Shown here one piece after another: positions 35,693-46,060 of a stretch of 64,000 bases of DNA (position 1 is its first letter; the number at the start of each line of letters is the position of its first letter). The position numbers were made by a program, and so were the translations under genes. The notes below the pieces were generated by a model. The model was not told where the DNA came from. It searched no databases and saw only the letters and a list, made by a program, of their open reading frames with translations. The stretch comes from Acanthosoma haemorrhoidale (taxonomy: Eukaryota > Arthropoda > Insecta > Hemiptera > Acanthosomatidae): contig OV884011.1 of NCBI GenBank assembly GCA_930367205.1, forward strand, positions 139,559,937-139,623,936. Reading direction: 5' to 3'.

Positions 35693-36133
35693 TTTTTTTT
35701 TTTATATATATAACAACTTTATTACGATAAAATTACAATCTGCCTGATTGGGCTATAAGTAATTGTGCTATATGATCTCGTTCATACCAATTTACAATTT
35801 TCATTCACTTGCTCATTCATATTATATATACAAACAGCCCAGAGGCCCCCAAGACCACATGGTTGTCACCTCCCTTTCGTGCGAAGGAGGAAGCGGAGTC
35901 TTGGGAAATTCCCCACGGCCCTACGTCAGCCGCGTCACTGGATAAGAGCCAGAGGAGGCTGACATGTAGAGTTTAGGGTGGTTGGGTAGGTTAGTATGTA
36001 ATTTGTATGAACTCGAAGGGATGAGTTCGAGAATGTAAGGTATATTAAGATCGTTATGAAGGGTTTTGTTTCTGACCTAATGAGGACCATTTACTATTGT
36101 TCTCAGGACTTTTGATTGAAAGGACTGGATACT
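35693..36133 (-). mobile_element. Jockey-like LINE 3' end (F1-H)
   Basis: Minus-strand copy beginning with its poly-A tail (T run 35693-35703). It contains the 3' UTR with an internal deletion (GAGGCTGACATG joined to GTTTAGGGTGG) and the ORF2 C-terminal part up to the region coding SFQSKVLRTIVN. It is truncated at about 36133. It is in the same orientation as F1-G and directly adjacent to it. Confidence 0.82.
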
Positions 36134-37370
36134 ATTTTACTTTATATTAAATTTATTCAACCGAGAGATATGATAATTAAAAATAAGAGGACCTCACTTT
36201 AGAACTCATGACTAAACACCCGACAATTGCCTCCAGGATGAATGGAACATAGTCCATTAGAGCAGAAAGCCACCAACAAACTTAATCCTGAGCATTCCGC
36301 ACAGATTTAGGTTAAGTTTTAGAATTATAATTTTTCAAAAGAATGACGTATGTTTACTTTTAACACTTTTCTTTTCTTTTATAAAATGTTTATATAAACA
36401 TTATTCGTTAAAACACTGGATTTTCATATTAAAAATGACATGTATTGAAAATGTGTTCTTGTGTAATAAAACGAAGGTTATTTGGTTACTTTTTTATATT
36501 GATTTAGATTTGTATGGACATAAGAAAGGAAACATCAAACGACTCCGCTATTCAAGGAACAATGAACAATAATTAAGGTACCGAATAAAACAGTAAATGG
36601 AAATTCTATATGTTTTATAGATAAACTGACCATTTCATATTGACTGAATTCATTTAGAATTCAATAGGCAGTAAATATTAAAGCTAAAGAGCTCATTTTA
36701 CTTCAGTTGTATTGCATTACTTTATAGAAAATCTGTAAAAATTAAGCTCATTTTTATGCCAACAATTTAATTTTTAATACGTTATGTATAATAAATTTTA
36801 CTGTGAATTAAATTCTGATTATATTGACCATTTCCAATTTATTTTGGTATTTAATAGTTAAAGGAATAAAGGTTAGATTTAAGAAAAACAATCATTGAAT
36901 TTTAATATTAACTAGTCAATTACAACAGTAAAAGTCAATTATTTCCACTATTAATATAGTGGTGGGGACCGATTCAGTTATTATTATTTTATCACTATTA
37001 CTATTGAAAATAACGTAGTAGTTAGCTGGACCATTGTACTTATTGACGCCCTGCATAGCCATAAGGAATTGAGGTACGTTACAATATATGAATATATTTT
37101 GAAAGAGATATATGTTAATCCGGACTGGAATGTGACCACAGAAACATATGAGGGGTTGAACATAAGGGTGGTTTAGAGCGCGCTGATCAAAAGCCACAAC
37201 TCAGCAGCCTGGTACTTGCTTTGTCAGTGCTAAAATGTTAAACGCCTCACTATCTTTATGCTTTGTGCCACTCGGAGTCTGTTGAGTAAATATTTAATGT
37301 ACCAACGTATAGTCGGCTCAAGGAAAGCTTTAACTTTTGGAGCGGCTAATGAAGATTAAGACATAAAACA
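36134..37370. other. no gene seen
   Basis: AT-rich. A 93-residue minus frame at 36916-37197 is longer than most chance frames here (it includes HPYVQPLICFCGHIPVRI) but I recognise no family, so it is not called as a gene. Confidence 0.5.
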
Positions 37371-38430
37371 TTTTTTTTTTCTTTCTTCAAAGCCCCTTTA
37401 AATTTACAGATAATTACATATATAATTATAGATCCACAGGCGAATCTATTTACAAATTATTTCTGTATTTCCTGTAGCATCGCTACGTTATATACAGGTT
37501 TTGTTATTTTATAAAAATTATATAATGAATAAAAAAGTATAATGATATACATTATACATGACTGGACTAAACTGACTAATAAAGGTGATGGGGCTCACCT
37601 TTTTGATCAACCTTAAAACTAACTTACATACTAATTCTTAACCTATTTTTTCCCCGACAGTCTGTTGCCATCGATGTGGGAGGGGTGGTGGGGTCATAGT
37701 GTTAAACACTGGGTTTGTCAGGTGCTGCAACGAGTCAAAAAACTTAATGTGTCTCCGGCGGATGAACTCACCCACCGACGGAACACCAAGCAACGGTCGG
37801 TTCATTCATTCGCATGATCCCATTCTAGAAGTGTTAGAAACATTTGGCTGTATTGTCAGTGAAGTGGGTAAATAGCGGGGCACCGTACAGCAGAGCTGGT
37901 CGGAGGACACATTTATATATCATCAATTTGAGAGAAGCTACAGGTTAGGTGAAGTTAGCAAGTGGGATAGCCGGTAAGACCTTTGTCGTACTTTTTCTAT
38001 TTTATTACTAAAATGAGTAGAGAAATGCAGATGCCTATCCATTTTTATACCCAAATAGTGCATTGAGAATGCTGGTGAGTTCTCTTGCCCTCCTATGCTA
38101 TACGATTTTGGCAAGGATTTTTTCCCCTTTTGGAGGAAGAAGATTACAAACTGACTCGGCCTGTGTAAGAGCTCTTTGTGCACTCATGCTGCTGCTGTAA
38201 ACCGCCATATCGTCGGCGAAAGCGATTACAGTAGCTTCCTGATAGTTTGCCCCAACAATTTCAGATGTGTACATGTTGAAAAGAACTGGAGACAGAACCG
38301 CACCTTGAGGAACTCCACAAGTCAGAGGGAATCGGTTAGAAAGGCAATCGCCCACCCGTACCCTCACGGATCTGTTCTTCAAGAACGAAACCTCCATGAT
38401 TCACTCAAACGGCATGTCAACACTTTACAA
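37371..38430 (-). mobile_element. second LINE family: RT to 3' end, 5'-truncated (F2-A)
   Basis: Minus strand. The T run at 37371-37380 is the poly-A tail. The 3' UTR (37390-37660) carries two small hairpins (37583-37600, and GTAGC-ATC-GCTAC near 37476). The C-terminal region lies at 37660-37960, then a middle piece (37938-38183: HYLGIKMDRHLHFSTHFSNK), and the RT palm at 38098-38397. It is truncated at about 38430. The sequence differs clearly from the F1 family. Confidence 0.85.
38098..38397 (-). pseudogene. F2 LINE reverse transcriptase palm
   Basis: The 99-residue minus frame reads NRSVRVRVGDCLSNRF, then TCGVPQGAVLSPVLFNMYT, then the catalytic IAFADDMAVYS. These are the RT motifs before and at the active site (GVPQG and FADD). 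After the VCN segment the frame leaves the family consensus (LLPPKG), so a frameshift or deletion lies at about 38135. The exact LINE clade is not assigned. Confidence 0.88.
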
Positions 38431-38469
38431 TTGTATGCCTAAAACAAAAACTGAATAAAACCTTTGTAG

Positions 38470-40582
38470 GTTTTAGAATATTTATAAACAGCCCAGAGGC
38501 CCCCCAAGTCAACATCAGGTGACAACCCCTCCCTCACGTCCGAAGGAGGAAGCGGAGTCTTGGGAAGTGTCACTGTATAAGAGCCAGTGGAGGCTGACCA
38601 AGAGCGCGAGAGCCACAGACGCTCAGGACATGATTAGAGAAACTGGCCATTGCCAGGACCCTTAATTATAGCAGGTCACTGCCGTTTTAGTCTCCGAGGA
38701 GCATTATAGGGATGAGTGGTGCAGAGCAATGACTGTGCTAGGGAATTAGGGTGGTTGGACAGGTTACTATGGAATTTTGTGAACTTGAAAGGGATAAGTT
38801 CAAGAATATAGGGTATATTCAGATCATTGTGAAGGGTTTTGTTGCTGACGTAATAAGGGGCATTTACTATTGTTCTCAGCACTTCTGATTGAAAGAATTG
38901 GATGCGCTTGATGTTCGGCTTTTTAGCTGTCCCCCATAGCTCTATTCCGTATGTCCAGATTGGCTTAATTAATTAAACTTTGTAGATTAGCAATTTATTT
39001 TCTATTGAGAGATGGGATGTCCTTCGAAGTAGTCTATACAGTTGTCCAAAGCGTCTGTTTAGTTCTTGTCTTTTTTTTTAGCTTCGGGTGTGGGTTCCAT
39101 GTCAGTCTTTTGTTGAGATGGAAGCCTAAATACCGTACTGTCTCAGACACAGGAAGAGAAATCAAATTTAAAAATACTAGCGGGCAGGACTTGTGGCAGA
39201 GGGTAAAGGTTATTTGGGAACATTTTGCTTCATTGAGTTTGATTCACCGTTGGTTGCACCAATACTCCTTCCAGAGGAGAGGAAAATGCGTCGTTCGGAT
39301 AATGCAGTTATAAATGTAGGTAAGGAAGATTATGGGTTTAGGAGGAAGATTTTGGAGAATTTGAGGAGTAAGGTGATCATTTCCGGGATTTTCGGAAAGG
39401 TAATTTTTTTAGAAGATATTTGACCTCAGAGGGGTTAACGGCTTATGGTGGAAGTGAGAGAGGGATAGGTGAAGTGAGGAAATCTTCAGCAGTTGAGCGA
39501 TCAGTATTGTTTTGAGGAGTAAGGAGAAGAGTGAAAGTACGGGAAAGATGGAGTGCGAATCCTTCCGCCCTCTCGCCATCCGAAGCAGCCAAGGACCCAT
39601 CATTACGATGGAGTGGGTGTGAAACAGGATGATATTTTAGGATTTTCGTAATTAGATTTCACAAGGAGTTATCCCTGGTAGAGAAAGAGGAGAGATAGGA
39701 ATTAAAAGAATCGGAACGGAAGGATGCCAATAGCCGCTTCACCAACCTGCAGTACTGATTGTATAAGCGACGATCAGCAGGATGTCGGGATCTTTGCCAC
39801 ACTGTTTGGCGTTTGGATTGGATTAGGTCTTTGAGATACTGAGGTAAAGGCTTTTGATTGTGATTTTTTAGATGACGGTGGTGTGACGATGCCTCCCAGG
39901 CCGACCTCAGGACCAGCCTCTGCGGACCTGGTCTGCAGAGTCTGTAAGAATCTGGCGAAAGTGGTCCCAATCAACTGGGCCCCTGATAAATGAAGGAGGA
40001 GGCAGCTTGTGGATAGGTCTTAGGGAAATGGTGAGGATCACAGGGCTATGATCGGAGGGGAGGTCTTCGAGGCGCGTGAGTGAATAGTTTAGTGTTCCTA
40101 AACTATTGTAGAAGAAAAAGTCTAGGAGATCTGTATTTCGGTTGGGATCTGATCGCCAATAGGTGGCTGTGTCACGGGAGATAGTGGAGCAATGTTTTCG
40201 TGTGAGTGCAGGCAGCAAAGCACGTCCTTGTGTATTTGTATATGTTGAGCCCCAATGTTGGTGCTTTGCGTGAAAGTCCCCACACACGAGGAAACAATGT
40301 CCGATCGAGTCTAGAAAGGAGATGAATTGGGAATCGGAAATGGATTTATTGGGAGGGCAGTACACTGATGCTAGAGTAAGGGGAAAAGTGAATGTGCTGA
40401 TTGGCAATGCAGTGGACTGAAGGAATTCATGTGCTACCAAAGGAACTATGTGATGGGAATTGGAGTTATGGACAATGACAGCGGTGTCTGCATGTGCTCT
40501 TCCATCTGGGTGATCAGTTCGATAAGTCTGGTACTGTTGAACTGTAAAAGGTCGCTTACTCGTAATTCCTGTTTCAATATGA
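38470..40582 (-). mobile_element. Jockey-like LINE, endonuclease to 3' UTR, with RT deletion (F1-I)
   Basis: Minus strand, from 40582 (endonuclease, SKRPFTVQQYQTY-like) through a well-kept endonuclease frame (39907-40440), the post-endonuclease linker (39659-39970, 39409-39603), a deletion that removes most RT motifs at about 39260, a residual thumb part (39005-39200), the ORF2 C-terminal part (38676-38960) and part of the 3' UTR. The 3' end beyond 38470 is missing. Despite several breaks it holds the best-kept endonuclease in the window. Confidence 0.86.
39907..40440 (-). pseudogene. LINE AP-type endonuclease domain fragment
   Basis: An unbroken frame of 177 residues: SVYCPPNKSISDSQF (25-39), GDFHAKH..WGS (54-65), DLLDFFFYNSLG (104-115), SDHSPV (129-134). 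This order matches the APE-like endonuclease of Jockey-type LINEs, which nicks target DNA to start reverse transcription. The usual GDFNAKH reads GDFHAKH, so the catalytic Asn after GDF is His and activity is doubtful. The SDH with the catalytic histidine is intact. The N-terminal part lies just upstream (40441-40582). Confidence 0.88.
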
Positions 40583-40954
40583 AATTAAAAAAACGATTAA
40601 ACTATGACAATTAGACATTATAAAATGAATTCGTTATCTAGAGTCGACCCTCCTAATCTCCTACCTGTAGTAATCACTGTCTAAAAGGATATATAGGAAG
40701 CAAAAAGGTGAGTATTAAATAAAGATTAGTCACTGTTGATATCCGAAAACCACTCTAAACTAAAACATTTAAATCACTTGTACTGAGTACACACACGTGA
40801 TGCTAGACTGAAGTATCAACTAACTCGGATTTCTCTTCCCAATCTGTAGCGTACTGGCACTTAACCCAGCAATCATAAAGTGATACTCCCTAATGATTCA
40901 AGGGTCTTGAACATCTGATAGGGTTGTAGAAAATTCTATAGAGATGATATTAAC

Positions 40955-41200
40955 CGAAAATTTGTTCCCTTAAAATCAAGCTAATTTTAATTAATTAATT
41001 TAATTTGATCGTATAAATATCATTACAATATATATGGCTGTGGTACAAAAAGTTAATGAGACTGGGTCAATTTTCTTTTCATGTATTATTTTTTTTTCTT
41101 GAATGTTTCGGGTTATGCCTTGAATAAATTAACAGCAATTTGCTGCTTTAATGTGTTTTTGACGTTTATAATTTCTATTTTAATGTGTAATTAAACGATG
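40955..41200 (+). repeat. dispersed repeat, uninterrupted copy
   Basis: The stretch CCTTAAAATCAA...TTAATTTAATTTGATCGTATAAAT, then GCCTTGAATAAAT, then TGCTTTAATGTG reappears at 43680-43756 joined to 45840-46040. This copy is uninterrupted and serves as the empty site for the F2-B insertion. Nature unknown; no TIR or coding frame. Confidence 0.75.
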
Positions 41201-41728
41201 TTAATAGTTCTGAGTCAGTAGTAAGTTCTATCCAGCCCAATTAGCATAATATATCCATTGCTTGCTACAGCTTGATTATCAAAAGAGCTCACACCATAAC
41301 AATTAAATTAATTAATTTTTCAATTGTAATCAAATTAAATCATCAATAATTTAATAGACAGTAAAATATATCATTTATTATAACTTATGATCAGGATAAT
41401 CTAACGTGTGAGGTATGCCTATTTTCGGTAAATGGAATAAGTTGTAAAACATAAAACTAAACTTTAAACTTAAAAAAAATACCTCATGTAAATACGTATG
41501 TTCTGTTCCATCAGCAGAGATAATTTTATTAAACATATAATGCTATAACATTAATTAAAGGTTATTATTTACTTTAGAGGTGTTCAAAACTATAAATTAT
41601 TACAATGTGAGCCCAATCTAACCCTGTATAAAAAACTTTATGAACTCCAATAATCGCAGTAATTGTATAAAAAAGGTAGCGATTACCAGACATTTCTCAC
41701 ATGTTAGGTAATCCGCAGAGCACCTAAA

Positions 41729-41856
41729 GTTTATTAATCTCATATGTATTAATTTTTAGGTTTTCTCTTAATTTAATATTTTATGCTACATTTTTTTTAA
41801 TTTATAATAATCCATGCACAAACTTATTCAAATATTTTTTATTTTATTGTTTCATA
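41729..41856 (+). repeat. 128-bp direct repeat, copy 1
   Basis: Begins GTTTATTAATCTCATATG and ends TTGTTTCATA. It is almost identical to 42893-43020, differing at a handful of positions. The two copies lie 1.16 kb apart in the same orientation. Confidence 0.9.
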
Positions 41857-42892
41857 TTGTTCTATTGTTTCTTATTGTTTTATTGTTCCTAAGGCTTTAG
41901 ATGATTATTATAAGTAAACTGTAAAAAGGTCATATTCACAAATCCTGTTTGACGCTGAGACATAAACTAGCAATAAAATTAATGAAATAAATGGCTATAA
42001 AAAGGAGTAAAAGTCTAATTAAAAATTATTCATTCATTTTATAAGCCATAATTTACGAGGATGCTATTAATACTTAATTAAATACTTAAGTTTCATAACT
42101 TGTACATCAATTTAAAGTTAGCAAGAGGGTTATCAATGGTCTTTGATATTGATATGGATTTTATTGTTAACAAAGTTCAAGTAACTTAAAAAATTTATTT
42201 GAAAATTAGTCTTAAGGAATACTGAACCGCCAGCCATATTCGTTGAAACTCCGTCTCATAGCTGTATCTAATCCTTTTTGTTGACTTGAAATAAACAGGG
42301 TGAACACAAAGAGATGTTATATTGTGAATGAAGTGACTAAAAAAGCTTCGTGAAAAGACTTCAATAAAACTAAACCCCTCATAGGTGGGCAACAACAACA
42401 TTATTTGCCAAATACAATAAAGGTCTAAGGAGGCAGAGAAGCTTCTCTTCAAGTATTAATGACCCCCCTTACTCCCAAGGGCAAAAGAGCCTTTTTTTAC
42501 TCCAAGCGAGACAGGAGAAAGTTGAATGACGTTATAATATTACTTTTTCAAACAAGTCAGATAAAATAAACAAAAATGATTAAAGAAAACAAAATAGTTA
42601 TAGGGAGGGGATTCCAACATAAGATCTTCTGATCACTGATCACTCAACTTTGCTACTCAACTGCCAGGTCTTTTAGCACTCTAGCCTGACATGGGTGTGA
42701 GGGCGTCTCCAGCACTCTATAGCGGTCTCACCTAATATCTGTCATCCTTCATCCTTAAACACCTTTAAACAGCCATTTTCCCTTACCTTGGGAACTATTT
42801 TTTTTTTATACTATTTAGCTCTATATTTTCTTATTTTATTGTTTATATTACGTACATTGACATTGGCTGACATCTTCCTTTTTTTTCCGATT

Positions 42893-43020
42893 GTTTATTA
42901 ATCTCATATGTATTAATTTTTAGGTTTTCTCTTAATTTAATATTTTATGCTACATTTTTTAAATTTATAATAATTCATTCACAAAATTATTCAAATATTT
43001 TTTTATTTTGTTGTTTCATA
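42893..43020 (+). repeat. 128-bp direct repeat, copy 2
   Basis: Partner of 41729-41856, same orientation. The near identity points to a recent duplication or to two copies of a short mobile sequence; no target duplication was identified. Confidence 0.9.
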
Positions 43021-43998
43021 CCTGGAGTTTACTCTTTGTGTTTTTGTTGGAATTATTCAACTTTGAAAGCACTCTTATGTTACAATATAGTCCTGATAAG
43101 TATAATTTTCTACTATTATTGTAAAAATTTTACAATTAATTTATATGGATTAACAACTTTCAGTTCGACTTTGTTTATATTTTTAATTAGGAATATTATA
43201 CTGTTTTTTTTTTTGGAAAAAATGAAAGATTTTTTATTTCCTTTTTAATATATTGAAAGCTTCATCGTGAAAATTAATAATTATATGTGTTACAACACGG
43301 TGAGTCTCTGTTAAATTATTGACAACTTACTAAATTGTTTAATGAGAGTTGTTTTCCAAACTATTTACAAAACTTCTTAAATCGTTATTTTTTAGTATTA
43401 TATAAAAAAATAGATACTACAAAGTGGAAATTTTAAATCAAACCTTTGGTACTTGAAATAAATACAATCCATAATGTTTACCAGAGTACGAATCCTCACA
43501 GTCACGCAGAGCTAACACTTTCTGTGAGACTTGGAATAACCCTAAAGCCAGGTGATGGCACCAGGATACCCAAGACACCGATCATCAAGAACAAGAGCAG
43601 ATCTATTCTCCAGTATAGGTGCTAATAGATTTCGGTAAAAAAGTTATTAAAATCTGATTATTAAAACCAAAACTTAATAACTTAAGTAATTATATTAACA
43701 GAAAACTCACTTCCTTAAAATCAATATAATTATAATAAATTAATTTAATTTTTTTTCCAAACCCCTTAAAAATGACAAAATTATTATCCATTATAGATTC
43801 TCAGGCGAATCTATTCACATATCATCTTTTATGTCCTGTAGCATCACTACATTCTATACAAGGTCTGAATTCCATAAAAGTTATATAATTAATAAGAGTA
43901 CAATGATACACAATATACTTGACTTTTTTGAGTACTCTATAAGGTTATGGGGCTCATCTTTTTGCTCAAAAACTTAAAACTGACATGCATACTAATTA

Positions 43999-44208
43999 TT
44001 AACCTAAATTTTCCCCAACATTCTGTTGCAATCGATTCGGAGGGGGGGTGGTAGGGGTCATAGTTTTAAACACTGGATTTGTGAGGTGCTGTAACGCGTC
44101 GAAAAATTGATGTGTCTCTATGCGGATTAACTCATCCAACGACGGCACATCAAGCAACGGGTGCAGGTCTGCGTTCTTTAACCTCTCGAGAGAGGTATGT
44201 TGGACCAC
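43999..44208 (-). pseudogene. F2 LINE ORF2 C-terminal fragment
   Basis: The minus frame VQHTSLERLKNADLHPLLDV, then PSLDELIR, then FFDALQHLTNPVFKTM matches the C-terminal region at 58768-59133 (PLLGVPSVGEFIRR, FFDLLQHLSNPVFNNM). It ends near PNRLQQNVGENLG, like HRWQETVGKDY in the other copy. Confidence 0.85.
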
Positions 44209-44422
44209 TTTTCACATGATTCCATTCTAGAAACGTTGGAGACTTGTGGCTGTGCGTCAGTCAAGTGGGTAAATAGCGGGACACCGTACAGCAGAGCTGG
44301 CCGGAGGGTACATTTATAGATCATAAGTTTGAGACACAGCGACAGATTGGGTGAAGTACGAAAGCCGGTAAGACTTCTGTCGTACTGTTCTTATTTTACT
44401 ACGAAAATGAGTAGAGAAATAA

Positions 44423-44955
44423 GGTCTGGACTTACCCACAAACACCACGCTGTTACGCTCCAGCTGAATAATTTTTAGGGATGCCATCTAACTATACAAC
44501 TACTGACAGATTTGATTCCTCAAATCCTGAGCGTATTGCATTAGCGTAAAGTTGTACAAAATTAAACTTTACTTTAATATTCAATTCACTTACTGTTGGT
44601 CCTAATCGAACCAAAACCGAATTTTACAGACAAAATGTTTTATTAACCAATAATAACAAAACGTTAAAGTGTCTAAACGAGGATTGACTGAGTTAACTAT
44701 TAATCAAAATGATGAACAGATTACAACTATTTCACAATCTACGAATAAAGCTTAAATCTGACGAATGTACATGGATGTCTTCAATCTGATGTAGAAGCAA
44801 CCTGCAAGCCAAGGTCAAAGGCAAAGGTAATCGTCTCCAACCAGTTCGCAGTCGACGTTTCCATAGAAACGTAAAATGTTCTCTCGAAGAGATGCCTCCA
44901 GGCTGAGACTCACCACCTAAGTCCTCTTCCCAGAGCGACTAAGCGAGTCCAGACC
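44423..44955. mobile_element. 533-bp MITE inserted in an F2 LINE
   Basis: Ends in 10-bp perfect inverted repeats (GGTCTGGACT at 44423-44432 and AGTCCAGACC at 44946-44955). On either side the LINE sequence resumes (GAGTAGAGAAAT before, GATGCCTATCCATTTTTATA after), as seen uninterrupted at 38015-38045. There is no coding capacity. The exact target duplication is unclear. A diverged relative lies at 54568-55082. The transposase superfamily is not known. Confidence 0.82.
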
Positions 44956-45228
44956 CAGGAGATGCCTATCCATTTTTATACCCAGATAGTGGAATGTGAA
45001 AACTGGTGAGTTCTCTTGCCCTCCTATACTATATGATTTTGAAAAAGTTTTTTTGCCCTTTTGGAAAGAGAAGATTACGCAGTCGGTCTTCCCAGCGTTC
45101 ACACAAATGTTTAACTTGCACAGCCTGTCACTGATTACGTTGCAAACTGACGCAGCCTGTTTAAGTGCTCTTTGTGCATTCATGCTGTTGCTGTAAACCG
45201 CAATATCGTCAGCAAAAGCGATTGCCAT
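44917..45228 (-). pseudogene. F2 LINE RT fragment with intact FADD
   Basis: The minus frame opens with AIAFADDIAVYSNSMNAQRA, continues through CKLNICVNAGKTDCVIFSFQ, and reaches HYLGIKMDRHLLG, the end of the RT palm and start of the thumb. Its last residues run into the MITE. GVPQG-like sequence lies just upstream in another frame, so a frameshift separates motif and active site. Confidence 0.85.
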
Positions 45229-45839
45229 CGCTTAATTATAATTTGTCCCAAAGATTTCAGATGTGTACATGCTGAAAAGAACCGGAGACAAAACCGCTTT
45301 TTGGGGAACTCCACAAGTCAGAGGGGAATGGGTCAGAAATGCAATCACCCACCCGTACCCTCACCGATCTGTCCTTACAGAAGGAAACCGACATCGTGTA
45401 ATCACCTCATGTGAAGGAGGAGACTGATCGGGCAATGGTGGTAGCCTTTCTTCCTAGGCTTCCACAGCGGAAACAACATAGGTTGTTTCCACACTGTCGG
45501 GAAGTATCGCAACCTGATACATGAATTCTACAGGTTGAAGAGTTGGGCAATCCCTATCCTTGGTAGCTGTTTCAGCATTACAGTTTGCACCCCGTCGAGC
45601 CCTGATGCTCGGTTTCCTCTACACCGTCGAAGAATTGCCTTGAGCTGCTTCGGGGAGACAAACATGTAGTTCTGTTCTGTCTCCAGCTGCTCAGGTTCTT
45701 GGTAATTACATGTCCTAGCGGCATTGTCTGCGGTATAGTGGTTGGCCAGTATATTGCCAGTTCTTCCGCTGTGAAGAGGCTTTCCCCGTAATGAAGACGG
45801 ACACTTGATTCCTTCTTGGTAGTGGCCTTTAGGAGCTTA

Positions 45840-46060
45840 TGGAAATCCCAATTTTGATCATGTAAATATCATTACACTATATATTCGTATTGCTGTGTCA
45901 TAAAAGGTTAGTGAGACGGGACCAACATTTGTTTCATGCTTTATTTCTTTTTCATGAAGGTTATTGGTTATGCCTTGAATAAATCAACATATTTTTCATG
46001 CTTTTAATGTGCTTTTGAAGGTTGAAGTTTCTATAACATAACTAAAACTTAATGAATTAA
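45840..46060 (+). repeat. dispersed repeat, right half (left half at 43680-43756)
   Basis: TTTTGATCATGTAAATATCA, then GTTAGTGAGACGGGACCAA, then TTATGCCTTGAATAAAT matches 41000-41200. Its left half (CCTTAAAATCAATATAAT...TTAATTTAATTTT) lies at 43680-43756 on the other side of the F2-B LINE. Confidence 0.75.

Larger units (their letters stand above)
40583..43756. other. no gene; AT-rich with dispersed repeats
   Basis: Holds one copy of a dispersed repeat (about 40955-41200) and a 128-bp direct-repeat pair (listed separately). Minus and plus frames at 42195-42452 and 43036-43248 are AT-composition artefacts. A less AT-rich piece at about 42600-42740 has no identifiable content. Confidence 0.55.
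43757..45848 (-). mobile_element. second LINE family, RT to 3' end, split by a MITE (F2-B)
   Basis: Minus strand. The RT start lies at 45560-45690 (KQLKAILRRCRGNRASGLDG, then LKQLPR), the palm at about 45190-45360 (FADDIAVYS at the catalytic site), the RT end at 44957-45190 (CKLNICVNAGKTDCVIF, FHYLGIKMDRHL), and after a MITE the C-terminal region and 3' UTR (43757-44422). It sits inside a dispersed repeat whose uninterrupted paralogue is at 40955-41200; AATTTT occurs at both junctions. Frameshifts disable it. Confidence 0.87.

Noticed and set aside
36916..37197. 93-residue minus frame
   Set aside because: Longer than most chance frames but no family, start context or neighbouring exon supports it.
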